In this document: piece after piece, positions 50,107-58,417 of the stretch
Layout of the letters: every line of letters starts with the position of its first letter
How positions within the stretch are numbered: position 1 is the first letter of the stretch
Source: an uncultured Kordia sp.
GTDB taxonomy: Bacteria > Bacteroidota > Bacteroidia > Flavobacteriales > Flavobacteriaceae
NCBI RefSeq assembly: GCF_947496985.1
Contig: NZ_CANMEZ010000004.1
Location: 186,001-250,000 of the forward strand
Direction of reading: 5' to 3'
DNA: 64,000 nucleotides
Notes under the pieces: generated by a model
The model's input: only the letters and a program-made list of their open reading frames with translations
Database searches by the model: none
Told to the model about the DNA's origin: nothing
Program-made: the position numbers and the translations under genes

Positions 50107-50898
50107 ATGAAAAAGACAATATTAATTACAGGAAGTACAGACGGAATAGGAAAATTAACAGCTATAAAACTAGCAAAAGAAGGTCATGAAGTCTTTATAC
50201 ATGGAAGAAATGCTGAAAAGTTAGAAACGGTAATTTCGGAAATAAAATCAATTTCTAATAATGAAGCTATCAAAGGTTTTACAGCAGATTTGTCGACTAT
50301 TGCATCTGTGAAAAAATTGGCAGAAACTATTAAAAACGAAATTCCAAAAATTGATATACTTATCAATAATGCTGGTGTGTATAAAAGTAAATTAACAAAC
50401 AATCAAAATGGTTTAGACTTACGATTTGTGGTGAACTATTTAGCACCTTATGTGTTAACAAATGAACTAATATCTATTGTAAATTCGAAAGTCATTAATC
50501 TAAGTTCAGCTGCGCAAGCGCCAGTTTCTTTAGATGCTTTGGTAGGAAAAAATGCAATTAGTGAACAAGTTGCATATGCACAAAGCAAACTTGCGTTGAC
50601 TATGTGGAGTTTTTATCTAGCAAAAAAACAGTCAAAAGTGAATATAATTGCGGTAAATCCAGGATCACTTTTAAATACAAATATGGTAAAAGAAGCATTT
50701 GGAACACATTGGTCTTCGGTTGATAAAGGCGCAGATATATTGTGTGAATTGGCAACTGATGATAGACATGAAAATGCTACTGGAGTCTATTTTGATAATG
50801 ACAAAGGAACCTACGGAAATGCACATAGCGATGCATATGATGAAGACAAAATAGAAAAATTAATTGAACAGACAGAACATATTTTGGCTAACTTATAA
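50107..50898 (+). CDS. SDR-family oxidoreductase
   Basis: A 263-residue short-chain dehydrogenase. Cofactor loop 'TGSTDGIGKLTAIKLA' with 'HGRN' pointing to NADP(H), 'INNAG' at 86-90, catalytic Ser in 'NLSSAAQAP' and Tyr157-x3-Lys161 in 'AYAQSKLAL'. It begins 3 bp after the LLM gene and closes the operon. The operon as a whole (ABM, cupin, MDR, LLM, SDR) resembles a cassette for reduction and oxidation of a small reactive carbonyl or quinone. Confidence 0.94.
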   Translation: MKKTILITGSTDGIGKLTAIKLAKEGHEVFIHGRNAEKLETVISEIKSISNNEAIKGFTADLSTIASVKKLAETIKNEIPKIDILINNAGVYKSKLTNNQNGLDLRFVVNYLAPYVLTNELISIVNSKVINLSSAAQAPVSLDALVGKNAISEQVAYAQSKLALTMWSFYLAKKQSKVNIIAVNPGSLLNTNMVKEAFGTHWSSVDKGADILCELATDDRHENATGVYFDNDKGTYGNAHSDAYDEDKIEKLIEQTEHILANL

Positions 50899-51208
50899 TA
50901 TGCGTGGAAAAAAGTATCTTTCAATGAACATTCATTCTATCCTGAATCGTTTGGAGGAATCCAAAAAGGACGAAGTGAACGATTTAAATTTGAAATAGAT
51001 GCTACAACTCTTGTAATACGTTTTTGTCCATTCTTTGGTAAAAATAAAGATTGGAGTGTAGTTAATCTATAAAAAATATACAGACGAAAATATACGCTTA
51101 GATGGTGTTTATATAGCAGATACTATTTTCATAGAAGGTGAAGCAAAATATTTAAAAGATTATATGTTGATATTTTACAGAGGTAAATTATTATTTGATG
51201 ACTACTAG
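50899..51208 (+). pseudogene. Frameshifted, start-less gene remnant
   Basis: Directly after the SDR stop the same frame stays open for 57 codons of protein-like sequence without an ATG ('NEHSFYPESFGGIQKGRSER', 'TTLVIRFCPFFGKNKDWSVV') up to a TAA at 51070. A +1 shift near 51068 continues a sensible protein for 46 codons ('YTDENIRLDGVYIADTIFIE', '...YRGKLLFDDY') to TAG at 51206. The two parts read as one protein broken by a single-base change and missing its start. Family not recognised. Confidence 0.6.
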
Positions 51209-51212
51209 AAGG

Positions 51213-51242
51213 TTGAAAACACTCAGAATATTTATATATTTG
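51213..51242 (+). promoter_or_regulatory. -33 (TTG) and -7 (TATATTTG) promoter of the second membrane AraC gene
   Basis: TTG at 51213-51215, 19-bp spacer, TATATTTG at 51235-51242, ATG at 51266. This is the best-formed Bacteroidota promoter in the window. Confidence 0.62.
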
Positions 51243-51265
51243 GATTTTATTAATTAGAAAACCTT

Positions 51266-52315
51266 ATGAACAATCCATTACTATTTTTTGTATGCTCAAT
51301 TGGCGTATTTAATGGATTCATTGCGAGTATTTACTTTTTATTTTTTAGCAAACAAAAACGTACACAAAATTTCCTTTTTGGATTGTTATTACTGTTTTTA
51401 TGTGTGCGAATTGGAAAATCTGTCTACACAATTTTCACACCTAGAGAAGAACGCAACCTCTGGATTTTACAAATAGGATTATCTGCTTGTTTTTTAATTG
51501 GCGTTACATTATTTCATTACTTAAAAGCATCAGTTGAAAACACTAAAAAACTTCCAATCATATGGAAAATTCATATTTCAACATTGCTCATCAGTATGAT
51601 TTTGGTCGGAATTATAAAACCATACATATACAACATTGAATTATGGTATGATTATGTAGTTCCTATCATTTATACAACTTGGGGAACATATTTAGCACTT
51701 TCAATCTACATATTGAAAGACATTATTAAAAAAATTTTTCAGAAAAATATTAGCTGCACAACCTCAGAAATTTGGCTATTAATATTAGTACTAGCAAATA
51801 TTTTAATATTTACGGCGTATATCGTTGGTTATTTCTATTTGTATTTTGTTGGTACGATTACATTTTCAGTTGTATTTTATGGATTGTTAATCTTTCTATT
51901 ATCAGAAAAAAATCGAAATACAATATTTCAAGATATTCCAGAAAAATATCAAGCAAAAAAGATTGATAAAACTGAAGAACAACAATTAATTATTGCGTTA
52001 AAAAAAGCAATGAAAACAAATGAATTTCATAAAAATACAAACGTTAAATTGAAAGATATTGCAACGGTTTTACATATATCTTCACATAAATTATCACAAT
52101 TATTAAACGATAATCTTGGAAAAAACTTTGCATTATTCATCAATGAGTATAGAGTAGAAGAAGCCAAGAAATTACTACAAGAAAACAATCAATTCACTTT
52201 AGAGTCGATAGGTTTTGAAGCTGGTTTTAGTTCAAAATCAACTTTTTACGCAACATTTAAAAAACTAGTTGGTAAAACGCCTGCAGAATTCAAAAAGCAA
52301 TATTTTGCTTCCTAA
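51266..52315 (+). CDS. Membrane-anchored AraC-family regulator (paralogue of 30678)
   Basis: A 349-residue protein with seven membrane helices (first 215 residues) and a C-terminal AraC HTH domain ('LKDIATVLHISSHKLSQLLNDNLGKNFALFINEYRVEEAKKLLQE', 'GFEAGFSSKSTFYATFKKLVGKTPAEFKKQ'). It is colinear with the regulator at 30678 in architecture and in motif detail. The gene that follows is a paralogue of the NTF2-like gene in the other locus, so regulator and target were probably duplicated together. Confidence 0.93.
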   Translation: MNNPLLFFVCSIGVFNGFIASIYFLFFSKQKRTQNFLFGLLLLFLCVRIGKSVYTIFTPREERNLWILQIGLSACFLIGVTLFHYLKASVENTKKLPIIWKIHISTLLISMILVGIIKPYIYNIELWYDYVVPIIYTTWGTYLALSIYILKDIIKKIFQKNISCTTSEIWLLILVLANILIFTAYIVGYFYLYFVGTITFSVVFYGLLIFLLSEKNRNTIFQDIPEKYQAKKIDKTEEQQLIIALKKAMKTNEFHKNTNVKLKDIATVLHISSHKLSQLLNDNLGKNFALFINEYRVEEAKKLLQENNQFTLESIGFEAGFSSKSTFYATFKKLVGKTPAEFKKQYFAS

Positions 52316-52317
52316 TC

Positions 52318-52351
52318 TGTCCAATTTTATAATTTCGGACACTTCTATTAT
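52318..52351. promoter_or_regulatory. GTCC-N14-GGAC dyad after AraC gene (copy 2)
   Basis: GTCC 52319-52322 and GGAC 52337-52340. About 24 of 34 bases match the block at 31731-31764 without gaps, and the dyad bases changed in a compensated way (GTTC/GAAC there). It lies 65 bp before the NTF2-like gene. Confidence 0.5.
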
Positions 52352-52415
52352 AATCAATCACTCCATTTTTTACCTGTTTTAAGAAGTTTGATCAAATCAT
52401 TAAATCAAACACGAT

Positions 52416-52850
52416 ATGAAACAGTACATTTTTGTATTCATTACACTATTTACAATTCAAATTTCAAGCGCTCAATCAGAACATGCGCAAGTAGAAAAAA
52501 CACTTCAAAATTATATAAATGGAAGCTCATATAATAAACTCGATTTATTAGAAAGTGCCTTCGTAGCAAATGCAACTTTATACCTTACAGGAAGAGATGG
52601 AGATTTTAAACGCTATACACCAAAAGAATATACAGGCTTTTTCAAAAAAGGTAAGAAAGGAGAATTCAATGGTCGTGAAGGAAAAGTAATAGCTATAGAA
52701 ATCATAAAAGATATTGCTATGGCTAAAGTCGAAATTGCAGGCCCAAATCGTAGTTGGGTATATATAGACTTGTTTCTTCTGAAGAAAATGGACAACGAAT
52801 GGAAAATCATAAGTAAAACAGCTACTAGAATTGATAATCCTAAGAAATAA
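52416..52850 (+). CDS. Secreted NTF2-like (putative lumazine-binding) protein
   Basis: A 144-residue exported protein (signal ending 'QISSAQ'). The domain 'VEKTLQNYINGSSYNKLDLLESAFVANATLYLTGRDG', 'IEIIKDIAMAKVEIAGPNRSWVYIDLFLLKKMDNEWKIISK' is the same family as the product of 32883. Function unknown; probably a small-molecule binder in the periplasm. It is followed after 3 bp by the DUF5916 gene. Confidence 0.87.
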   Translation: MKQYIFVFITLFTIQISSAQSEHAQVEKTLQNYINGSSYNKLDLLESAFVANATLYLTGRDGDFKRYTPKEYTGFFKKGKKGEFNGREGKVIAIEIIKDIAMAKVEIAGPNRSWVYIDLFLLKKMDNEWKIISKTATRIDNPKK

Positions 52851-52853
52851 TTG

Positions 52854-55013
52854 ATGAAATATATTTTAGCATTTCTTTGTTTGTGTAGCTTCATAAATAG
52901 TTTCTCACAAACAAATACCATTCAATATATTGATGCAAAAGTTACTATTGACGGACAGTTTAACGAAACTGTTTGGCAGAAAATTCCTGAACATACTGGG
53001 TTTTACAACTATTTGCCAACAGATATTGGTTTGGCAGAAAATCAAACCTCTGTGAAGCTTTTTCACAATGGAGAATATTTATATGTGCGCGCCATTTATA
53101 ACGATTCAACTGCTGAAACACGTGTAAATACATTAAAAAGAGACGTTTCTATAGCTTTTAGTGATTCATTTATCATGATTTTAGATACGCAGAATCAAGC
53201 ACAGAATGGATACTTCTTTGCTGTAAACTCACTTGGGAATCAGACAGATGGCTTGGTTGGGCGTGTTAATAATGGTTACAATCTAAGTTTTAGTTGGAAT
53301 GCCGTTTGGGAATCAAAAGCTATATTAAACGGAAACAAAAAACAATATGAACTAGCTATTCCGTTAAAATCATTGAACTTTAATAAAGAAAATCCTGTTT
53401 TTGGAATTCAATTTTATGTGAGAGATATTAAAAATAATTCTTGGACAATTCTTAAAAATGTAAAACGTAATTATGCAAACTTAGATCTTCGATTTACGGA
53501 GAAATTTACAGTTGAAAACTTACCAGATATAGCAACATCACGCTTCACACTAACACCTTCTATTACTACAAATTATCAAGAAAACGTAGAAAATGAAACT
53601 GATGAAACTACATTTACGCCAAGTATAGATTTACAATATAATGTAACTTCATCTTTAAAGTTAGATGCAACGATTAATCCAGATTTTTCTCAAATTGATG
53701 TAGATCAACAAGTAACAAATTTGACGCGTTTTGCAATATTTTTTCCTGAACGTAGGAACTTCTTTCTAGAGAATGCTGATTTGTTTTCTAACTTAGGTGT
53801 AACTGGCGTGAATCCTTTTTATTCCAGAAGAATAGGAGCGGAGAGCAACATCCAGTTTGGATTAAAACTTTCAGGAAATATTGCTCCAAAAACACGAATA
53901 GGTGTGTTAAATGTACAAACAGACAAAGAAAACGAAGTTGCTTCACAGAATTTTAGTGTGTTAGTTGGCGAACAACAATTATCAAAAAATTTTACTACAA
54001 CGGCGTATTTGATCAATAGACAAGAAACGGATCAATTTGAATTTATAGATGATTACAATCGTGTTACGGGATTAAATTTAAACTATAAGTCTGATAATAA
54101 TAAATGGATTGGAATTGCCAATGTTGGTAAAAGTTTCAATGATGGAATTAACAGTAAAAACAACTTCTACAATGCTGAAATTTGGTACAATCAACGAGGT
54201 TTGGAGTGGAATGCTGGAATTAAAAAAGTAGAGAAAAACTATCTAACCGATGTTGGTTTTACACCACGATTGTTTAATTATGATGCGATTAATGATATTG
54301 TTGTTCGTGAAGGATATACACAGACAACTGCTGGTGTTGAATATCAAAAATTTTATGAGAAATCTAAAACATTGAACTCTATTCGATATTTAAATTATAG
54401 TAATGATACGTACTTTGATGAAGCTGGAAAATTCAGTCAGTCTTCTCACTTTTTGAATTCGGCTGTGTTTTTCAAAGATTTATCGGCAGTGTATTATGTA
54501 ATCAAGTACGATGATGTTGATTTAAAATATGGTTTTGATCCGTTGGGGAATGGAAATTCGTTACAACCAGATCGATATCGTTTTGGAATTTTAAAAGTAG
54601 GTTACAATTCGGCTAATAATCAAAAATTTAGATATCGTGTAAATGCGCAAAAAGGAAGCTATTATCATGGAAAACGAACCACAGTTGGTGCATATGTAAA
54701 CTATCAACTATTGCCATTTGCCAATTTAGAATTGACATACGACATGAATCATATCGATTTAAATGAATTAGGTAAAGAAACCTTTCATTTATCACGATTT
54801 ACGAGTGAAATTTTCTTTTCAAACCGTTTAAATTGGACTACTTATGTGCAATATAATACACAACGAGACAACTTCAATATTAACAGTCGTTTGCAATGGG
54901 AATACAAACCTTTATCGTATATCTACTTTGTAGTTTCTGATAATTTTGCACAAAACTTAGCACGAAAAAATTGGGGAATTGCTTTCAAAATGAACAAACG
55001 TTTTGATTTTTAA
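52854..55013 (+). CDS. DUF5916 / CBM9-like outer-membrane protein
   Basis: A 719-residue protein. I start at the ATG at 52854 (signal ending 'NSFSQ'), one codon after a TTG. Residues about 25-215 are a carbohydrate-binding family 9-like domain ('KVTIDGQFNETVWQKIPEHTGFYNYLPTD', 'SDSFIMILDTQNQAQNGYFFAVNSLGNQTDG'). The rest is the DUF5916 beta-barrel-like region ('PDFSQIDVDQQVTNLTRFAIFFPERRNFFLENADLF' and many alternating strands ending 'GIAFKMNKRFDF'). It is probably in the outer membrane and may bind or cleave extracellular substrates; the mechanism is not known. Co-transcribed with the NTF2-like gene. Confidence 0.9.
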   Translation: MKYILAFLCLCSFINSFSQTNTIQYIDAKVTIDGQFNETVWQKIPEHTGFYNYLPTDIGLAENQTSVKLFHNGEYLYVRAIYNDSTAETRVNTLKRDVSIAFSDSFIMILDTQNQAQNGYFFAVNSLGNQTDGLVGRVNNGYNLSFSWNAVWESKAILNGNKKQYELAIPLKSLNFNKENPVFGIQFYVRDIKNNSWTILKNVKRNYANLDLRFTEKFTVENLPDIATSRFTLTPSITTNYQENVENETDETTFTPSIDLQYNVTSSLKLDATINPDFSQIDVDQQVTNLTRFAIFFPERRNFFLENADLFSNLGVTGVNPFYSRRIGAESNIQFGLKLSGNIAPKTRIGVLNVQTDKENEVASQNFSVLVGEQQLSKNFTTTAYLINRQETDQFEFIDDYNRVTGLNLNYKSDNNKWIGIANVGKSFNDGINSKNNFYNAEIWYNQRGLEWNAGIKKVEKNYLTDVGFTPRLFNYDAINDIVVREGYTQTTAGVEYQKFYEKSKTLNSIRYLNYSNDTYFDEAGKFSQSSHFLNSAVFFKDLSAVYYVIKYDDVDLKYGFDPLGNGNSLQPDRYRFGILKVGYNSANNQKFRYRVNAQKGSYYHGKRTTVGAYVNYQLLPFANLELTYDMNHIDLNELGKETFHLSRFTSEIFFSNRLNWTTYVQYNTQRDNFNINSRLQWEYKPLSYIYFVVSDNFAQNLARKNWGIAFKMNKRFDF

Positions 55014-55036
55014 TAAGTTGATTTTCTTATACCAAG

Positions 55037-55069
55037 GAAGACACATTTCACATTGTAAAATGTGTCTTC
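55037..55069 (+). terminator. Hairpin after the DUF5916 gene
   Basis: A 12-bp perfect stem (GAAGACACATTT 55037-55048 with 55058-55069) and 9-nt loop, 23 bp after the stop. No clear T tract follows immediately. Confidence 0.65.
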
Positions 55070-55075
55070 AAATCG

Positions 55076-55278
55076 GTTGTGTCAGGAATTATTTTTTTAT
55101 GAATTAAATTAAAAAAGCACGTCATTTTTAATAACGTGCTTTCTAATGAAAAATATTATAAAATCATTGTGATTTTGAAGAAGGTAATTTCTTGAAAATG
55201 AAGTATTCACAATAACCTTGATACTTATTAAAGAGATACGCTAAATTAAAAAAGGTTGCGTCAGGAATTATTTTTTTA
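55076..55278. repeat. Direct repeat pair GTTGYGTCAGGAATTATTTTTTTA
   Basis: Copies at 55076-55099 and 55255-55278 differ at one base. They are 179 bp apart in a non-coding stretch; each follows a different A-rich flank. Origin unknown. Confidence 0.65.
55114..55142. terminator. Second hairpin in the 55-kb intergenic region
   Basis: A 9-bp stem AAAGCACGT/ACGTGCTTT (55114-55122 with 55134-55142) with a run of A before it and T in the loop. It may terminate in the minus direction. Confidence 0.5.
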
Positions 55279-55491
55279 AGTCTAAAACTAAAAGATATAC
55301 GGCTTTTTTGGAAAGATTTGGATTACTTAAAATTCTGTAAATAAAATAGTTGAGACTTATTTTTGAGTCTTTCAAAAAAAATGAATTTTATGAAAAAATA
55401 AACTAAAAACGAATGCAGATTTCTAACATTTTTATGTGAAATTGATCCATAAGAAAACTAAAAATACTCGTTACAAATAAAAACAAGATTG

Positions 55492-55499
55492 TACATTTG
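55492..55499 (+). promoter_or_regulatory. -7 box (TACATTTG) of the EamA gene
   Basis: Perfect TAnnTTTG 17 bp before the ATG at 55517. No -33 TTG is visible at the usual spacing. Confidence 0.48.
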
Positions 55500-55516
55500 C
55501 GACTTATTTATTGTAC

Positions 55517-56404
55517 ATGAAATCTACATCATCAAACGTACTTATTATACTAGCATTTATAGCTATTTATATCATTTGGGGAAGTACTTATTTATTGAAT
55601 AAAATAGTAGTTACTGAGTTACCTGCATTTTATTTGGCTTCTTTTCGTTTTTTTTGTGCAAGTATTTTATTATTTGGAATTGCTATAGTTTCAGGAAAAT
55701 CATTAAAAATCTCTAAAAAACAATTTTTAAACTCACTATTAGTAGGTTTCTTATTTATGGTGTATGGAAACGGTGTTTTTGTATGGGCATTAAAATTTGT
55801 TGATAGTGGATTTGCTGCATTATTAGCTTCTACACAGCCTTTATTTGTATTATTATTAATGCGCGTACTGCATGGTAAAAAAATTAAAATAAAATCTGTA
55901 ATAGGAATTATTTTAGGAATTATAGGAATGTATTTATTGGTAAGTCAACAAAAATTAGTTGCTGGTGAAGGCGCTTTTATTGGAATTCTTATGATTTTCA
56001 CTTGTATTATTGGTTGGAGTTTTGCTAGCGTGTACGTTTCAAAAGCAGATATTCCCAAAAACCATTTAGTAAGTACGGGATATCAAATGATTATTGCGTG
56101 TGTTTTATTAGTTATAGTGAGTTTATTATTAGGTGAAACTTGGGTTTCTCCAATTGAGTGGAGTTATAGCGTAAAATGGTCCATGTTTCTACTAATTACT
56201 CTCGGAAGTTTGGCTGCATTTACAGCGTTTAATTATTTATTAAAAAAGGTTTCTACAGAAAAAGTAGCCACATCTTCCTATGTAAACCCAGTAGTTGCCT
56301 TGTTTTTAGGTTGGTATGTTTTAGATGAAAGATTGAGTCTACAATCAATTATTGCAGCTGTTGTTTTGTTGATTGGAGTCTATTTTATCACTTCGAAGAA
56401 ATAA
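55517..56404 (+). CDS. EamA-family (DMT) transporter
   Basis: A 295-residue inner-membrane transporter with ten hydrophobic helices arranged as two EamA repeats ('IIWGSTYLLNKIVVTELPAFYLASFRFF', 'ASTQPLFVLLLM' in the first; 'YVNPVVALFLGWYVLDERLSLQSIIAAVVLLIGVYFI' in the second). It begins at the ATG at 55517, not the TTG two codons before. Such proteins export amino acids, metabolites or drugs. Its 3' end overlaps the convergent TetR gene by 17 bp. Confidence 0.92.
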   Translation: MKSTSSNVLIILAFIAIYIIWGSTYLLNKIVVTELPAFYLASFRFFCASILLFGIAIVSGKSLKISKKQFLNSLLVGFLFMVYGNGVFVWALKFVDSGFAALLASTQPLFVLLLMRVLHGKKIKIKSVIGIILGIIGMYLLVSQQKLVAGEGAFIGILMIFTCIIGWSFASVYVSKADIPKNHLVSTGYQMIIACVLLVIVSLLLGETWVSPIEWSYSVKWSMFLLITLGSLAAFTAFNYLLKKVSTEKVATSSYVNPVVALFLGWYVLDERLSLQSIIAAVVLLIGVYFITSKK

Positions 56405-56918
56405 GTCCTGCTACAATTGCTTTCAAACGTTTCCCGGGTTCTTGACTTCTGTATAATTGACTTTCTACAATAGCACTTTCAAACAAAGCATACACTGTAT
56501 ATGCGAGTGATTTATCTGTAATTTCACTTTCAAAAAAGGCAAGTAATTTATTTTTATGATGTTGTAATTTTTCAAAAATCAATTCCTTTTCTGGTGGTGT
56601 TTCTGAAGACATATTAATAAAACTGCATCCTCTAAAATTACTTTTGACATTGTCATCTATTAAAAAATCAAAAACAGCGAGTACTTTATCTTGTTTGTCA
56701 GAAATATAGGCTTGAAATCTTTCATTCCAAACCTTATGGCGTTCATCCAAATAAGCAATACAAAGTTCTTCTTTAGTCGCAAAGTGATAATATAAACTCG
56801 CTTTGGCGACCTTAGCTTCTTTGATAATTTGATTAATGCCAGTATTGCTATAGCCTTGTTTATGAAATAGGGCATGAGCAGTTTTAAGAATTCGGTCTTT
56901 CGTTTCGTTTTTATTCAT
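56388..56918 (-). CDS. TetR/AcrR-family regulator
   Basis: A 176-residue regulator: HTH 'DRILKTAHALFHKQGYSNTGINQIIKEAKVAKASLYYHFATKEELC' in the first 55 residues and an alpha-helical ligand domain, of the LmrA/YxaF kind ('FRGCSFINMSSETP'). The ATG at 56918 is used; the frame opens 27 bases earlier. It lies downstream of a DUF1348 / alpha-beta hydrolase pair on the same strand. An inverted repeat at its own promoter suggests autoregulation, and a LmrA-like box upstream of DUF1348 suggests control of the pair. Confidence 0.92.
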   Translation of the reverse strand: MNKNETKDRILKTAHALFHKQGYSNTGINQIIKEAKVAKASLYYHFATKEELCIAYLDERHKVWNERFQAYISDKQDKVLAVFDFLIDDNVKSNFRGCSFINMSSETPPEKELIFEKLQHHKNKLLAFFESEITDKSLAYTVYALFESAIVESQLYRSQEPGKRLKAIVAGLISSK

Positions 56919-56930
56919 ATGATAACAAAT

Positions 56931-56970
56931 AACATACACTTTCAAAGATCGTTTTTTGAAAGTGTATGTT
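56931..56970. promoter_or_regulatory. 16-bp inverted repeat at the TetR transcription start
   Basis: Arms AACATACACTTTCAAA (56931-56946) and its complement (56955-56970) with an 8-bp spacer. A minus-strand -7 box ends directly beside it, so the dyad covers the start site. Likely an autoregulatory operator; a hairpin terminator for the upstream hydrolase is an alternative. Confidence 0.6.
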
Positions 56971-56971
56971 A

Positions 56972-56979
56972 CAAATATA
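56972..56979 (-). promoter_or_regulatory. -7 box (TATATTTG) of the TetR gene
   Basis: Perfect TAnnTTTG on the minus strand, just upstream of the inverted repeat. Confidence 0.5.
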
Positions 56980-56982
56980 CTT

Positions 56983-57954
56983 TTATTGTTGTGTAATAGT
57001 GTTTAAATAATCTCTCATTTTGGCAATAATAGCTTCTCCATCTTCTTCTAATGCAAAATGCCCTGTGTCATAAATATTATAGTCTATATTTTTTAGATCC
57101 TTTTTATAAGCTTCTGCTCCAGGTTCAGGAAAAAACAAATCATTTTTTCCCCAAACAATCAACATTGGTGGTTGATGTTTGCGCATATACGCTTGCCATT
57201 TAGGATACAGTTTTACATTGTTTTGATAATCATAAAATAAATCTAAATTGATTTCGTGCGCACCTTTTCGAGATAATCGTAAATAATCTAAATTCCAAGT
57301 GTCAGGATTTACTTTTTCAGGATTTCGGGTTCCATGTGAATATTGCCACTGTAAACCTTCTTTAGAAAAAACATGCATTAAAGCATCTCTATTTTCTTTA
57401 GAATTATTTGCCCATAGTTGATCAATTTCCCCCCAAGATTTCCCTAATCCAGCTTCATAGGCATTTCCATTTTGATTGATGATAGAAGTTATTTTTTCAG
57501 GATGTGCTGTGGCAATTCTAAAACCAATTGGTGCGCCATAATCTTGAATCATAAGTGAATACTTATCTAAATGAAAACTTTGTACAAACTGATCAATTAC
57601 TGAAGCAATATTATCAAAAGTATAGTTAAAATCTTCCTTTGAAGGGAAATCACTTTCTCCAAAACCGGGATAATCTGGTGCAATCATATGATATTGATCA
57701 CTTAATTCAGTCAAAACCTTTCGATATTGATGTGATGAAGAAGGAAAACCATGTAATAAAATTAATGTTGGATTTTTAGGATTTCCAGCTTCTCTATACG
57801 CAATTTTAAGTCCGTTAATTACTTTAGACTTGAAAAGCGTAGGAGTTTTTGATGGAGTTTCAGTAGTTACTTTTTGTGAAACTATCGTTGTTTCTTGTTG
57901 TTGATTACAGCTTATAAAAATAATTAGTAATAAAAGTAAGATGGTTTTTTTCAT
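56983..57954 (-). CDS. Alpha/beta hydrolase lipoprotein (dehalogenase/epoxide-hydrolase-like)
   Basis: A 323-residue lipoprotein (signal ending 'IIFISC'). The fold shows 'LILLHGFPSSSHQYR' (oxyanion region, 64-78), the nucleophile elbow 'LMIQDYGAPIGFRIA' with Asp138, 'LIVWGKNDLFFPEP' with the acid and 'DTGHFALEEDGEAI' with the base His. An Asp nucleophile is typical of haloalkane dehalogenases and epoxide hydrolases, as opposed to Ser esterases. It would act outside the cytoplasm. It follows DUF1348 by 6 bp and precedes the TetR gene, a plausible electrophile-detoxifying set. Confidence 0.9.
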   Translation of the reverse strand: MKKTILLLLLIIFISCNQQQETTIVSQKVTTETPSKTPTLFKSKVINGLKIAYREAGNPKNPTLILLHGFPSSSHQYRKVLTELSDQYHMIAPDYPGFGESDFPSKEDFNYTFDNIASVIDQFVQSFHLDKYSLMIQDYGAPIGFRIATAHPEKITSIINQNGNAYEAGLGKSWGEIDQLWANNSKENRDALMHVFSKEGLQWQYSHGTRNPEKVNPDTWNLDYLRLSRKGAHEINLDLFYDYQNNVKLYPKWQAYMRKHQPPMLIVWGKNDLFFPEPGAEAYKKDLKNIDYNIYDTGHFALEEDGEAIIAKMRDYLNTITQQ

Positions 57955-57960
57955 AATAAG

Positions 57961-58374
57961 TTATTTTAACTTTCTTTCCGATTCATTAATTTCTAAATCA
58001 TTGATACTTGCATATCTTTTTTGCATCAATCCATTTTCGTCAAACTCCCAATTTTCATTTCCATAGGCACGAAACCATTGTCCTGCATCATTTCTATATT
58101 CATATTCAAAACGTACCGCCATTCTATTTCCGCGAAAACCCCATAATTCTTTCTTTAATTTATAATCGAGTTCTGTAGCCCATTTGTTTTCTAAAAAAGC
58201 TTCAATTTCTTTTCTTCCATTTAAAAAAGAAGTTCTATTTCGCCATTCGCTATCCACTGTATATGCTTTAGCAATTTTTTCAGGATTTCGTGTATTCCAA
58301 GCATCTTCTGCAGCTTGTACTTTTTGCAATGCCGTTTCTAATGTAAATGGTGGTAAAGGATGTCTTTGTTCCAT
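57961..58374 (-). CDS. DUF1348 (NTF2-like) protein
   Basis: A 137-residue cytoplasmic protein with the DUF1348 signature: '[50 protein letters not shown]', '[44 protein letters not shown]'. NTF2-like fold, function unknown; often near oxidoreductases and TetR regulators. It is the first gene of a three-gene minus-strand cluster, preceded by a palindromic TetR-type box. Confidence 0.92.
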   Translation of the reverse strand: MEQRHPLPPFTLETALQKVQAAEDAWNTRNPEKIAKAYTVDSEWRNRTSFLNGRKEIEAFLENKWATELDYKLKKELWGFRGNRMAVRFEYEYRNDAGQWFRAYGNENWEFDENGLMQKRYASINDLEINESERKLK

Positions 58375-58401
58375 AATATATATTCAATTAATTAATATGT
58401 T

Positions 58402-58417
58402 TAGACAAGTCTGTCTA
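58402..58417. promoter_or_regulatory. TAGACA-N4-TGTCTA TetR-type operator
   Basis: A perfect 6-bp dyad 28 bp upstream of the DUF1348 start, similar to LmrA/YxaF-type boxes (TAGACCnnTCTA-like). A further half-site TAAGACA lies at 58421-58427. The TetR product of 56388 is the likely ligand-responsive repressor. Confidence 0.6.

Larger units (their letters stand above)
55014..55491. other. Intergenic region with hairpins and a duplicated 24-bp motif
   Basis: About 480 bases without a credible gene. It holds a terminator hairpin at 55037-55069, a second hairpin at 55114-55142, and two copies of GTTGYGTCAGGAATTATTTTTTTA (55076-55099 and 55255-55278). The remainder is AT-rich without clear signals. 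Confidence 0.6.
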
